Notes: generated by a model not told the origin, from the sequence alone. A DNA stretch of 64,000 nt from Cacajao melanocephalus (GCA_963573385.1 CAUYLG010051047.1:1-64000), one strand, 5' to 3'. Shown: positions 40,430 to 53,349, counted from the first letter of the stretch. Program-made: numbers and translations.

Positions 40430-40870
40430 TACAGGTATATAGGCCATACAGAGACAGATACACACTTTACCCCATCCCTACAGGCTCAGTGCCTTGCAAC
40501 ATGTGCGTGCATACACACACACACACACACACACAATTGAGTCACGATGGCACATATATTTCCTCTCTTCTATACATCCAGCGTATCTCCCTTACACTTT
40601 CAAGTCATCTATTCCCCCTCCTCCTGTATGTGCACACATTTACCCTCTTACACCCCATCCCACTGTCTTCTACCCAGAATTGTGTGTGGTACAAAAGTAT
40701 CTGCAAGCCTATCTCAAGACACCACACTGTTCACTCCCTTGCATATACACACAAGCACTCCCCTCCACACATGCCCACACATACTCAGACATCTCTGCCC
40801 ATGCGAGATGCCACACACAGAGTACCACAGCATCTCCACATTTCTTTAACTCCAGGTGCTATCACCACCA
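40430..40870 (+). repeat. CA-rich pyrimidine-rich region with a (CA)n run
   Basis: An uninterrupted (AC)n run at about 40,512-40,535 sits in about 440 bases rich in C, A and T with many cacaca and catgccc words. Three overlapping frames of 100-148 codons here (HTHTHT runs) are composition artefacts. Confidence 0.8.
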
Positions 40871-41165
40871 CCCGTTTCTGTATCTTCATAACAGACATTT
40901 TAGTTTCAGACTAGTTTTGAAAGGAAATGCTCTTTGCTGACCGCCAAGCTAGCAGACAGGAAGTTGGAACCATTTATGATAGATCCTTTGGATTCAGGCC
41001 CCTAGAATAATGATGTGGGTAGGGGTGGACTGGATCAGACAATAGTGGGATGCCTCTGAATGTTACTATTTATGACCCAAGGTGAGTTCGAACCTGAGTT
41101 CACTTCTGTTGGAAGGCGATCCCATACTTAGCAAAAGAGAGCCAAAGCTATTGCATGTGTTCCAA

Positions 41166-41260
41166 ATTAGAACCTCTGGGGTCAGGCGTAGAAACTGATG
41201 TTTTTAATGAGTTCCCTGAGTCCTTCTGTTGTGTAGCCAGATTGGGAAACACTTATCTAG
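41166..41260 (+). repeat. MER5-like hAT DNA transposon fragment
   Basis: ttagaacctctggggtcagg, gatgtttttaatgagttccc and ccagattgggaaacactta resemble the 3' half of MER5-type elements. Confidence 0.5.
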
Positions 41261-41829
41261 AGGAAAGAACTAGAAGTAAAAAGATCTGCATTATCTTCTG
41301 ATACCACCTTGGACAAGTTTCTTTTCTGGACCTCAGCCTTCTCTGCTGAAATATAAAACATCCATGCTCATAAAGGACCCTTTCAGTTATAAAATTTCAT
41401 GCTGCTTTATGATGAGTTTAGTCTGGGATCTTTTTCTGCCTCACAGTGTCCATTCTCTGGGTCTGCCCTGGGCAGGGCATTTTAGGGCATTTGGCCATAG
41501 GCCAGCGAGGCAGCCTAGGCCATGACCTTCTGCCAGAAAGCACTGACATGGCTCCTAATTAGAAATGGATCAATATGGGCCTGCAGCCAGGCCTGGGGAG
41601 CTCCTAGGTAGGGAGAATGATAACTGTGAAATGGATCTGGTTACACTTGACAGTACAACAGTTCTGCTGGTATAGCAGTCCTCCCCTGAGACCAGCAGGC
41701 AGGGCTACCCTGAGCAGATGGAGAAATGGTTAACTTGTATCCCTATTTAATGTGTTTTCCTCACCTTTATAAACTCTTACATAGTGTGATGCTAGGTACA
41801 TAGTATAGGCCCCCTCTTTAGATGGAAAA

Positions 41830-41990
41830 ATCACTTATTGAATACCTACTGAATGTTAAATACTGAGTTAAGCCTCATTGTGTTTATTTCTCCTTACAAC
41901 CTACTGGCATAGGAAGGAAAGGAAACTAAAGCTTGGAAAAGTCAAAATGAAATGACTTGGCTGCCCATTGTCATGTAGTGTAATCTCTGT
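41830..41990 (-). repeat. Probable MIR (-)
   Basis: Antisense MIR motifs: attgaatacctactgaatgt, tccttacaacctactggcat, and aggaaactaaagcttgg. Diverged. Confidence 0.5.
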
Positions 41991-42160
41991 TATGCTATGC
42001 TATTAATACATTTCTGAGTATTTGTAACACCGATTCCAAGCTGATTAACTTTTCTACCAGGGCCCTCCCTTACCCTTCTACAGACTGAACTGGAGCTCAG
42101 GCCAGTCTCCCTGGAGCCATTCAAAGACTGGAGGAAATTATTTAAAACCTGTGGTGAGGC

Positions 42161-42185
42161 GGGGTAGGGGGTGGGGGAGGGTGGG
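42161..42185 (+). other. G-rich tract with G-quadruplex potential
   Basis: Five G-runs (4, 5, 5, 3, 3) are separated by one or two bases within 25 bases on the plus strand, which would be the non-template strand of the predicted gene. Confidence 0.7.
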
Positions 42186-42454
42186 ATGCTCTGCTTGCGT
42201 TTGCTTTCTCATCTCCTTTCCAAGGTCCCTAAGGAGTGAGCAGGCTCTAATGGGAGAGATCAGTCATCATTTGGGATCAATGGGAGGGTTTTCTTCTCTG
42301 CGGAGTGCAGAGTCAGGTTTCTGAACTGGCCTTGTGCAAAGAGGGGGAAGGGATTCATAACTGGATGTTTCTAGGCATTGGAGAACCTGCAGGCTTAACA
42401 TGTTTAGCAGCCGGTGTGGTCAGACCAAATTCCCCCTGTAGTTGCTCATTCAAC

Positions 42455-42770
42455 AGATATTTTTTGGGTGTCTCCTGTGTGTCAGGGCTTGTGTTAGTGC
42501 TAGGGATTCTTAGATGACCTCACAATCTAGCATCAGAGTCAGACAAAGACACAAACCGTAGTATAATGCATGTTCCTTAAAAGAAGAGTGTATAAGGGAC
42601 TCAGATTCCAGGGGGTGAATGTGGGTTCTCCTAGGGGATGTAATTTTGATCTGTGTTTTGAAGGAAGAGTGAAGAGTAAGAGTTAAGCCAGGAAGGGCAC
42701 TCCAGATCAGGGAACCAGCACAAACAAAAGCATAAAGATGTGTCCAGGAAGTCTTGTTAAAAAGGGATGG
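42455..42770 (-). repeat. L2 LINE fragment (-)
   Basis: Antisense L2: gggtgtctcctgtgtgtcag, cctcacaatctagcatcaga, gtgttttgaaggaagagtga, agggcactccagatcaggga. Confidence 0.7.
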
Positions 42771-42899
42771 GCACTAAAGCAGCACCTAATGTGTAGCAAA
42801 ACAGATTGACTGCCCTGAGCTCTTATCCTTTGCCAGATTTAAGGCTATAATAGTAGCCATTGGATGGCAGTAATGCAGGAGCAGCAGGTGGGGAGAAGG

Positions 42900-43260
42900 A
42901 GATCAATTTATTAGCAAGTGCTGACTGAAACGTATTTCTACACTTCTGTGGTGGAGAAGGGAGGAAGCCTGAAGAGCAGCAGCCCTCTGTCCTCTAGGCC
43001 AGACCTGCAGAGGTGCTGTGATTCTTGGCAGTGGTTTGAAAGTTCTTCTGGACCAGGCAAATAGCGTTGCTTCTCTCATGGCAAAATCCTCTTTGCTCCA
43101 CACAGCCTGCACCTCCTTCCTGTGTTCTTTTAAAGAAAGAAATTAATGGAATCTGTTCAAAATACCCCTGAAATGAAATTACATTTTTAACTCTAATTAC
43201 CCTAATTAAAACTTGACAGCCATAAGCCTGGAATGGCAGGTATGTGAAGTACCTCATGCC
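42900..43260. other. Single-copy block with clustered ATTA motifs
   Basis: No mobile element is recognised. Near 43,140-43,210 several homeodomain-type cores occur together (gaaattaatggaa, ctctaattaccctaattaaa). It may be regulatory, but conservation was not assessed. Minus-strand ORFs 42,903-43,112 and 42,994-43,257 lack splice sites or known domains. Confidence 0.3.
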
Positions 43261-43815
43261 TGTGACAAGCTCACTTACCCAGATGGAATGTTGTTCTGTT
43301 CTGGGTTTAGAAGAAAATTTCTTTCGATTTTTTTTTAATCAGCAATTTAGTCTTAAACCCCACAAACTCCCCAAAGTAGGATAGCTGTACTTGTGGACTA
43401 CAGGCTTGCCCAGGACCCCTAATCTCAATAGAGGTTCCTTTGCATCCAGAAGTGGAGCTTCTGATGATTTCTACGACATACCTTTGAGTTTTTTCTTCAG
43501 GTGAGGTCGAATTGCAGCCTTTCCCTCAGTGAAATTACCTGCCTTGGGGAACTAAGGATCTGTACCTGTTAGAAGGCTCTCTTCTGGTCTAGGGCTAAAT
43601 ATGGATTGGGGGTCAGTTTAGGGCTAGTACTTAGGATCAGTTAGAGGCCAGGGAAAGGAGGTCTGAAAATAGGATCCCTCAGCTCAGTGGCTCACGCCTA
43701 TAATCCCAGCACTTTGGGATGCTGATGCGAGCAGATCACTTGAGGTCAGGAGTTCAAGAGCAGCGTAGCCAAGTTGGTGAAACCCTGTCTCTACCAAAAA
43801 TATTTTAAAAAGAAG

Positions 43816-44614
<799 letters not shown>

Positions 44615-44834
44615 TTAACGCAGCACAGGCGAGAGCAATTTAGCAGTCTAGTGATTTGCCTGGTCTTGGCCTCTGCCTTAAGTGGTTCCCTGGCTAGACC
44701 CAAAAGCATGTTGGAGTAGGAGGTAGGGGCAAGTCCATGAAACAGACTGAAGGATTCTTTGATGCTGTGAATTATCTCACAGTTCTGCTAGAACCAAAGA
44801 TCCCATGTTCTCGTAATCTACTCAGCCTAAAAGC

Positions 44835-45480
44835 CTGTTCAGTAGGCAGACACTGGGTGCTCTGTTAGGTACTGCAAGGGACACAGTTGAGTAAGATACT
44901 GTCCCTGACCTTGAGAAACTTAGAATTGTGGAGGAGTGGGGAGGTAGTGATAGGTGAGGAACAACCATAAATATACAAATTAAGACAGAGCAAGCTTTAT
45001 TCAGTAGATAGGAAGCTTGAGTGCCCACTGTGTTCCAGGTTCTGAAAATAGTGTATAGACATGAGAGACATAGTTCTTGTTTTCAAGAACTCCCAGTAAA
45101 TTAGGACAGATAGGCACGTGAAGGTTCACTGTAACACAAATATGTGGAGGACATGCTGGACAGATTACCTGGGAAGGAAGCTAGTCAGGGAAAGTGAGGG
45201 TGGATTGATTAACTCCCATGGGGGTGGGGGAGTCTTTGGCAGACTTCCCCCACGTATTGGCATTTGGACTTGTCTCTGAGTAGGTAATATTGGCAGAGGA
45301 ATGAAGAAAGTCATTGTAGATGTTAGGGAACAGTGTGAGGGCCAGATTACAACTCAGTGTGATTGGAGTATAGTCTACAGGAAAAGGATATGGTAGAGGA
45401 TGAATGAGGTTAGAGTTTAAACCATCCTGTAGGCAAAGGGGGTCCATTGAGGTTGCAGGACTGTGATAGGAAGAATGGAT
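44835..45480 (-). repeat. L2 LINE fragments (-)
   Basis: Antisense L2 words: cagtaggcagacactgggtg, actgtccctgaccttgagaa and ggaggacatgctggacagat. 44,990-45,110 repeats the start of the L2 pattern (tattcagtagataggaagct), so at least two fragments are present. Minus ORFs here are not genes. Confidence 0.6.
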
Positions 45481-45556
45481 TAGGCGACAGAGGTGATTGG
45501 AGACAGATGAGTTAGAACAGGTGTCAGCAAACTAGCGGGCCAAATCTAGCCCACTG

Positions 45557-45785
45557 TTGCCTAGGCTGGTCCTCAACTTCTGGCCTCCCAAAGTGGAAGA
45601 CTGGGATTATAGGCATGAGCCGCCATACTCAGCCTTATCTTTCTTTTCTTTTTAAATTTTTTTTTTTAAATAAAGACAATGTCTCACTTGGTTGCCCATG
45701 CTGGTCTCGAACTCCTGGGCTCAAGTGACCTGCCTTGGCCTCCCAAACTGCTGGGATTATAGGCAGGAGCCACCATGCACAGCCC
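45557..45785 (-). mobile_element. Two short Alu-related fragments (-)
   Basis: 45,557-45,634 (tgttgcctaggctggtcctc to gagccgccatactcagcc) and 45,650-45,785 (ttttttaaataaagacaatg to gagccaccatgcacagcc) each show the left arm start plus a short head, with the middle missing. They resemble free Alu monomers or deleted Alus. Confidence 0.8.
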
Positions 45786-46213
45786 GGACAGAGCTCTTAT
45801 TCTGTGTCTTATCTATACCTTATATCTCACACCTAGTTTGTAAGTTTGATGACCCTCTAATGGAAAAGACAGATGCCATAGAAAACCTGGAACATCGTAT
45901 GAGTTGAGAAGTTGGGGATGGGTAGGCAGAAGCATCACTCAAAGCAGCTATGTTGTGGGTGGAGGGGCTTGTGATACTTTGAGACACCCTTTACCCTTCC
46001 CCTCTATAACTGCTGACACTTGTTGGGCCAGTTTGAACTTGTTTCTGCCCTTCAACTGCCAGAGTGCATAAGGCCCCTATGAAACTAAAGGCTGGCTTTG
46101 TCCCTCTGTCACCTTTAGCAGCCAGAAACTGCGTAAGTGCCACTTGAGATCCCTGTGTGCCTCTCCTTGCCACTATACTGAGCCTCCTATTCCTTACTTC
46201 CTTTTTCCTTCAG

Positions 46214-46268
46214 CCCTGTGGATCTGCCCTGAAGGATGGAAAAACCACCATCTAGGGAGACCACAGTG
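46214..46268 (+). CDS. Candidate exon 2 with a possible start codon
   Basis: A pyrimidine-rich acceptor (cctttttccttcag) precedes 46,214 and a consensus donor gtgagt begins at 46,269, giving a 55-base exon. It contains ATG at 46,236 in good initiation context (gaaggATGg), and the frame reads MEKPPSRETTV to the donor, phase 0. Joined to the candidate exon 3 it gives ten more codons (VSPIPRRSWC) and a stop, 21 codons in all. So either this is a short upstream ORF in a 5' UTR, or the coding transcript skips exon 3 and joins a downstream exon beyond the window. In another frame exon 2 is open and continues open in exon 3 but has no ATG. I do not recognise the peptide. Splice evidence is good by eye; coding status is uncertain. 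Confidence 0.55.
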
Positions 46269-46403
46269 GTGAGTTTGAAGCCCATTTCTGCATTCAGTTT
46301 ACTATGTGACCTAAGGCAATTCATTTAATGATTCTGACCCTTCTGTAGGCTCCAGTACAGATATCTTCAGCCACTTTTTGGGACTTGGGATTTCTTCTGT
46401 AAG

Positions 46404-46545
46404 GCTCTAGTTTTCATAGCATAGCTTTTTTCCCCCCTAAAGTTCCCCTCTGTTTTCAATCTAGAATAAGCTCCAGTTTCATAGCATAGCATCCCCCCCC
46501 GCCCCCGCAAAGTTCCCCTCTCTTTTCAGTCTAGTATATGCTCAC
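46404..46545 (+). repeat. Tandem duplication of about 70 bases with C-runs
   Basis: ttcatagcatagc, a C-run, aagttcccctct and tttcaatctag occur at 46,413-46,465 and again at 46,478-46,536 with a 65-70 base period. The second C-run is expanded (C8-G-C5). It lies 135 bases after the exon 2 donor. Confidence 0.93.
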
Positions 46546-46754
46546 AGATCATTTGCTTGAAATTCACTACCTTCAACTGTGAGGAGAATAGTCATATCTC
46601 TAGTTGTTTTTATTGGTAGGATTTCAGGAACTGGCAGTCAATCTGATTACTAGAGTGGAACAGACCCTGTCAGCAAGGCATGATGTCTCCAGGATGGGCA
46701 GTGTAGTTCAGTATAGACAAATTTTTGGCCCTGAGAATCCACGATACCGTAGAG

Positions 46755-47070
46755 GAAGCTTCTAAGGGCCAGGCACTAGTCTAGGCAGTTTACATACTTT
46801 TCTTCCCCGCATTTATCTTCACTGTTTTGAGGTTGATTTCATCACCATTTTATAGATGTGAGAACTTAAGTTTTAGAGAGTATCATTCAGTAGATAGTGA
46901 CTGACTCATTGAGGATACAGGAAAACAACTAAATATTTATTGCTCCCAAGTAGAGAAGAGTGGTAGAAGAGACAGACAAGTAAACAGTGGCCATAGCACT
47001 AAGGATAACCAGTTTTAGTGGCAGAGCCAGGGCTTAAACCTAGGTCTGTCTGCTAGTTGTTTCTGCTGTA
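46755..47070 (-). repeat. MIR-type sequence (-), interrupted
   Basis: ggccaggcactagtctaggc, caccattttatagatgtgag, and later gtggcagagccagggcttaa with aacctaggtctgtc are antisense MIR. Material between about 46,885 and 47,010 (attcagtagatagtgactga) looks inserted or is a second old fragment. Confidence 0.6.
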
Positions 47071-47568
47071 TGCTGCCTTTTTTGCAGAAGGGTGGAGAGA
47101 GCAGCAAACCCAAGTGGACATCTAGGCTGGCAGGCAGTCTCTGGACAGTGGCCATTGGTGGGGAGGCCTGGCCTTGGATTTAGAAATGGGCTTAGTTCTG
47201 GGGGTCCGGGGGGTGGGCAGAAGTCTTAGGCGGATGACTAAGGCAGGGGCTTTCATGTGGAACTGAGCCCATTTATAGAATAAAGCACCTAATTTTGTGC
47301 ACTCTAGAAAGTGAAGCCTTGTGGTCAGCACTGACCATATGCGGTGTATCACAAGAGCCCCACAGTCAGTCTATAGTATAAGAATAACAGGGAGGAAGAG
47401 TTGGTATTTAGGCCTTATGGTTAGGGGATGGGAGTTAGGGGTAAGACTCTTTTATTTCCTGCCTGGAGTCAGAATTAGTCTGAGAACTGGATTTGAATTG
47501 CAGAATCCCACCTGAAGTGAGAGAGGCAAGGGACTTTAGAAGGTGATAGGGAGGCAGTCTTCAGGTTA

Positions 47569-47733
<165 letters not shown>

Positions 47734-48225
47734 TTAGAATCTACAAATTATTTCAGCTTAAAAATTAGAACCATTTTCTTCCTAGCACAGCATTTGCAAA
47801 TGCTGGCTCTTTTCCCCAGAGGCTATGTCTTCCTTTTTCTTTGACCATGGCTAGCTAGCTCTGGGCTAGAGCATCCTTCAGTCCTTCTGCTGACTTGGGC
47901 GCTCTTCAATAAAAGCCTGTGATAATGCTAGGTTCAATTTCTTCATCTGTGAACTAAGGGGATTAGACTAGTAGACTGAGGCCCCAATGCCGAGTGTGGG
48001 CAAGAGCTCCTTTATCCACTAGATCTGAAGTTCTATAATCTTTACGTAACTGAGCTGAATCCCTACTAAAAGTCGTAGATTCAATTTTGCCTGACCGTCC
48101 ACTTATGATTTTAGTTTTTGTGTGAAATTGGCATCATCTCTCAGATCCTGGCCCTCTACCTTGGAACTGGAGTTCTTGGACTGAGTTTACATCTGCAGGT
48201 AGAGCATGGTCATTGCTGTTTGAAG

Positions 48226-48463
48226 TTTTTTGTTTTTTTTTTTTAAGATGGAGTCTCGCTCCTGCCTCAGCCTCCCAAGGAGCTGGGACTACAGATGGCG
48301 TGCCACCATGCCTGGCTAATTTTTTTTTTGTTGTTGTTGTTGTTGTAATTTTAGTAGAGCCAGGGTTTCACCATCTTGGCCAGGCTGGTCTCAAACCCCT
48401 GATGACCTCAGGTGATCTGCCCACCAAAGTGCTGGGATTACAGGCATGAGCCACCACCTGTCA
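48226..48463 (-). mobile_element. Alu (-) with internal deletion
   Basis: T-rich head, gatggagtctcgctc then directly cctgcctcagcctcccaag, so about 60 bases of the right arm are missing. The linker contains (TTG)n. It ends gccaccacctgtcag. Confidence 0.9.
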
Positions 48464-48599
48464 GTGCTTTTTGAATAACTACTCAAAAACTGATATGTGA
48501 GCTTGAAATTTGCAGTTCCAGCCTTCACATTGAGGTCCCCTCTAAAGTTGTTCTGTACTATATGTAGTCTGAGTGAGGTGAGAGGTGGCCTGGTTGGGA

Positions 48600-48722
48600 A
48601 TAAGGAGACTGATTCTGGCCCTGCCACTGACTTCCCTCTGACTTTGGACAGATTCCCCTCCCTGCTCTGGTCTTACCTCCCTTTTTGTAAAATGGTTGAG
48701 CCCTTCCAGCTCTGGTCTCATC
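48600..48722 (+). repeat. Probable MIR (+)
   Basis: ctggccctgccactgacttc, ttggacagattcccc, and cctccctttttgtaaaatgg. Confidence 0.6.
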
Positions 48723-49803
48723 AGGAGCATGAAAGCCATTTTCTACACAGTCTCAATTGCACAGAGGAGTGTCTGGCCCAAGCTTTGGTGTGTTGGTTAC
48801 TGATTATAAAGCTTCAGATTCTCACTTCCAGCTCAAGAGGGGGAAGGGGAACCATCCAACTGTCTCATTAGCATGGAGAAAAGAAAACAGTAATTACTTG
48901 TGCCTCCCTTGATAATTCCTGCAGGGTTGGTTCTTCTAGGGAAGGAGGAGGTGCATACTGGAGATAGCTTCAGCTGAGAAAGGAGAAATGCTGTTAGCTG
49001 CCCAGAAAATGCAGAGGCAAGAATGGTTGTCTTGCACATCTGTTGTATTCTGTGGACGTTCCTCCAGGCAGCTTGGAGACTGCCTAGATTGAGTTTCATC
49101 TATTTATGGCGTGCATTATGTTCTCCTACATGAACATGGGCTGGGCTCAAGACTCCTAATGTCACCTGTCATTAAGAAACCAGCTGTCCTGTAGGGCCTA
49201 CTTTCTGATACACTGGGCATCCTGACACCTGTCTTTGTTTGGGTGTAGGGAGGGTTTTATTGAGCCAATTTGTGTCCTGGCTGTATTTTCTATTATGTTG
49301 TGAGGTCATTTTTTTTAACCCCCACAGCAGCATAGCCAGTTGTTTTATTATGCCTTGGCATAGGTAACCATACAGTAGAGCCAGTCACAAGAGTCAAGGT
49401 CAAGTATTCTTGTGAAGGGAGGAATCTGGGAGAACTGCAAGACTATGAGGTTTAGTGAAGGCTGGAATAAGCAATCTTTACAGAAGGGTTGAACCAGTTT
49501 TGAGCCTGAGAGGTTAGGGGCAGCTGGAATACAACTATCAAATAGATTGGCAAGTTGACCTGTGGGATGAGGGCCATTTGCCCTGTGCCAGTCTTTTACT
49601 CCCTGCGTGTGGTCAGTTGTGAGTGCTGACTGTAGTAGAAGTGGGCCGGAGGCTGCCTTCAGAGGAGCGCTGCCTGAGGGAGCCTGGATGATCTCCTGCA
49701 GCTGCTCACTCCTTCCTTGGTTACCACCCCAGAGGCCTAGAGAACCCAGCTTCCCTTTCTCTTTCTCTCTCCTGAGGAAGATATCTCTTCAGTGACACCT
49801 TTC

Positions 49804-50108
49804 TTTTTTTTTTTTTTTTTTTTTTTTGAGACAGTGTCTCACTCTGTTGCCCAGGCTGGAGTTCAGTGGTGCAATCTTGGCTCACTGCAACCTCTGCCAC
49901 CTGGGTTCAAGTGATTCTCCTGCCTCAGCCTCCTGAGTAGCTAGAACTGCAGGCGTGAGCCACCACGCCCGGCTAATTTTTGTATTTTTAGTGGAGACGG
50001 GGTTTTGCTATGTTGGCCAGGCTGGTCTCAAACTCCTGACCTCAGATGATCCTCCTGCCTCTGCTTCCCAAAGTGCTGGGATTACAGGTGTGAGCTACCT
50101 CATCTGGC
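49804..50108 (-). mobile_element. Alu (full-length, -)
   Basis: T23-T24 head, gagacagtgtctcactctgt, ending gtgagctacctcatctggcc. A short direct repeat (acacct) flanks it. Confidence 0.95.
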
Positions 50109-50428
50109 CAACACCTCTTTCAGCCAGTCTTCCTGTAGGTCCTAGAGCTTGCTTACTCTAAACAGCAAGGGTTCTATAGGGACATGTTGTTTTTTTTTTT
50201 AATTGTTTTACAAATTTAGGAGATGATTTCTTCTGTCAAAATCTTTCCTCTTCACCCCTTCCCCAGGAATGCTTCCTTTTTCTTGTCCCAAACCTTTTGC
50301 TTGATTCCCCACCCTTTGATGTCCAGACCCAGGCTTCTCATAATTTTCACTCTTCATTCACTTCCTGGTTCTTTTCCCTAGCCTCCAGCAGTAGATTCCT
50401 GTTTTTTGTTTTTTGGGGTTTTTTTGAT

Positions 50429-50446
50429 GGGGGGGTGGGGTGGGGG
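50429..50446 (+). other. G-rich tract after a T-rich run
   Basis: G7-T-G4-T-G5 preceded by gttttttggggttttttt. It has G-quadruplex potential on the plus strand, or is a simple G/T low-complexity run. Confidence 0.6.
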
Positions 50447-50591
50447 ACATAAGGAAAGTTTTTCAACAAAGCTTTCATGACAGGGAGCTGTTGGGGAAAG
50501 GATATACTCCCAGGGCTTGTTAGCCTGGAGTAATGCTGGTAGAGGAGGAAGCAGTGACAAGGGGAAGAACCTGCTTGTCTTCTGTCCTCAG

Positions 50592-50677
50592 CAGCCTTCA
50601 GCCTAAACCAGGCAAGAGGTTGGGCTGGGGCAGGACAATAGTGAGGACTGAGGGTGGGAGCCCTGAGGAGCTTGTTG
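50592..50677 (+). other. Weak candidate cassette exon
   Basis: A good acceptor (ctgcttgtcttctgtcctcag) precedes 50,592 and a consensus donor gtaagt begins at 50,678, giving an 86-base exon. In the ATG frame from exon 2 it stops after four codons. In the frame left open through exons 1 and 2 it stays open (CSLQPKPGKRLGWGRTIVRT onward). Including it would change the frame entering exon 3, which then reaches a stop. No domain is recognised. It may be a chance pair of splice-like sites. Confidence 0.25.
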
Positions 50678-51404
50678 GTAAGTATTTCACTTTACCTCCT
50701 GTTGGCAGATTTAGTTTGGAGTTTGGACAGGCAAACTCCCTTCATTTAACATTTATAAAGAGGAATTCCTGCTGCTTCTCTTTTCAATAAAAGTCCTTTG
50801 TTCTGGTACCAGAAGGAAAAAGATCTTTTCCAAAGTCTAGGCCTTAGACATTTTAAACCTGCTCAGGTGTCTCTTTCCTTACCAGTTCTCCTTTCACCCC
50901 TTTCCCATTCTCTTTTCTCTGCTCCCTGCTTTTTCTCTGCTCACATCTCCCTTAATTGTGAAAACAAGAATGGGAAAAGGACATCTGAAGCCAACACATT
51001 AGTAGGTGTTTGATTGGTATAGATACTGGTGCTGAGACTCTGAATAAGGAGCTTAAGATTTTGGACTTTACTTCTAGTCCTCAGAATAAGAGTTGCTGGG
51101 CAGGTTTTGTTTATTCCTTCAGTTACTCACATGTCAGGTACTTAGGCTGACGGAGGGCCTGGCAGGTAGTTCATAAGACCCTAATCCTACATAACCCAAG
51201 ACCCATATGACAGTCCATAAGACTCTAATCCTGTCATAAGTTCACAATCTTATGGAGAAGACATAGCAGCAGTGAGCATACAATCCCTACTCCTCCCATA
51301 ACCCCCATTCAAATCATTGAATTTTGAGGATAGAAAGAACTTTAGTTTATCTGGTCTTCTTTCATGTTGCTGTGGAATAAAGTAAGGCAGATCATGAGAG
51401 TATG

Positions 51405-51610
51405 TAGGCTCTGGAGTAAAGTAAAGCTGACCTGCATTCAGATTCTAGCTTTGTTGTTTACTAGCTGTTTGACCTTGAATGGCACACTTAGCCTCACCTA
51501 CCTTTAGTTACCTTAGTTGTAAAATGGGCGTGTCATCACCTACTTCACAGGATATCATAAGGATTAATAGTTTAACACCCAGTCTCCTGCCTGAGGCACA
51601 GTAGTAGCAG
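51405..51610 (+). repeat. Near full-length MIR (+)
   Basis: aggctctggagtaaagtaaa, ttctagctttgttgtttact, gctgtttgaccttgaatggc, tagttgtaaaatgggcgtgt, and gcctgaggcacagtagtagc. Confidence 0.85.
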
Positions 51611-51780
51611 TCCATGTCTTTGTATCTCCCTGCATCAAGGCCTGGCTTAAATCTTTGCTGCTTCTGTGAAGCTTCTGAGACAACCCTAGGTCAGACTGAT
51701 TTGTTTATCCACTTTCATAATACATAACATTCTTTGAACTGTTGGATCCTGCCTAATAGTCTCAGTAATTATTTGTGGGA
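51611..51780 (+). repeat. Possible L2 fragment (+)
   Basis: ggcctggcttaaatctttgc, gtgaagcttctgagacaacc and tcagactgatttgtttatcc resemble the order of an L2 3' region. Weak. Confidence 0.4.
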
Positions 51781-52195
51781 CATCATAGTTCTACCCTGAA
51801 TGCTATGTGCCTTAGGGATAAGGAGTGTTCTCAATCATCCGTGCATCCTCCATAACCCCTCACTCAGAGCTGTGTACACAGCAAAGCCAACCAGTACAGC
51901 TAATATCAGGAAATATTTTTTGACTAATTGGATAGAAGATTCATGTGTGTACTCTGTTTTTCAGCTTACAAGAACCACTATAAAAGACCTGGCTGGAACT
52001 CTTCTATCCTAACTCTGCCCTTTTCCTTACCTGTTATCACATCGATAAAAACGTGATCATAAAATCTCTTTTTTGGCAGTATAGGAATTCGCTTTTTGCA
52101 GATGAGGAATCTGAGATGCAGATTAGAACTCAGGTCTCTTGTTGGGAGATAGATCCAGACTAAGTAGGAGAATGGAAACAGAAATCTTATAACTG

Positions 52196-52472
<277 letters not shown>

Positions 52473-52499
52473 AAATCTTATAACTGACTGGGTGTCCAT

Positions 52500-53066
52500 T
52501 CTTCGTAAGAAGTAGGAATTTCTACAAAGAAGGGTAATGGGTATGGTATTCCTGAGGCCTTAGTTGATGATGAGGCCAGAAATGAATATAGCCACAAGCT
52601 GGAGATGTTTCAAGAACATGGAAGAGAGAGTGGTGAGAAAAGGGTTCAGGATTACATCATAGATTCACTAGGGCTTGAAAATTAAGAAGGGTTTGAATGT
52701 ATATAAATGAAAAAGGGCGACTCCAGTCAGACAACAGTATGGACAAAATATGGGAGCTGGAAAGCCCACAGTAGAAAGTAAGGTGAATGATGACCAGATC
52801 ATAGCATACCTAAGAGCAAGGCTGAGGTGACTGGGAGCCATGACTTTTTCTGAGCAGAGAAGTGGCATTAGAACTATTAATCTGGCAGTGTGAGTCTAAT
52901 GGATTGGAGCAGGAGGGGTGGGGGAGATGAGTGAAACAGAGATCAGGGAAGAGACTCCTGTAACAGTCTGCCCTTGTAATGTCAGTAAGTTTTAAGAAAT
53001 ATTCCAGTAGTGTAAGCAAGAGATAATGTGATCTTGAACCAAGAGGAAGTTGACATAGTAAGGAAT
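52500..53066 (-). repeat. L2 LINE fragment (-)
   Basis: Antisense L2: tatgggagctggaaagccca, atgaccagatcatagcatac, gagccatgactttttctgag, atctggcagtgtgagtctaa, gggaagagactcctgtaaca. ORFs on the minus strand here are not genes. Confidence 0.7.
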
Positions 53067-53073
53067 AAAGAAT

Positions 53074-53349
53074 ACTTTGGGAGGCCAAGGTAGGTGGATC
53101 ACCTGAGGTCGGGAGTTCGAGACCAGCCTGGCCAACATGGCGAAACCCCATTTCTACTAAAAATACAAAAAATCAGCCAAGTGTGGTTGCAGGCGCCTGT
53201 AATCCCAACTACTCAGGAGGCTGAGGCAGGAAAATTGCTTGAACCCGGGGTGGGCAGAGGTTGTGATGAGCCGAGATCATGCCACTGCACTCCAGCCTGG
53301 GCGACAGAGCAAGACTGTCTCAAAGAAAAAAAAAAAAAAAGAAAAAGAA
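53074..53349 (+). mobile_element. Slightly 5'-truncated Alu (+)
   Basis: It starts at actttgggaggccaaggtag, about 35 bases into Alu, and ends with a gaaaaa-rich tail. The direct repeat aaagaat lies at 53067-53073 and 53350-53356. ORF 53094-53369 is Alu. Confidence 0.93.

Noticed and set aside
40489..40940. Overlapping 141-148 codon frames
   Set aside because: They translate a CA-rich tract in three frames (HTHTHT), which is composition and not coding sequence.
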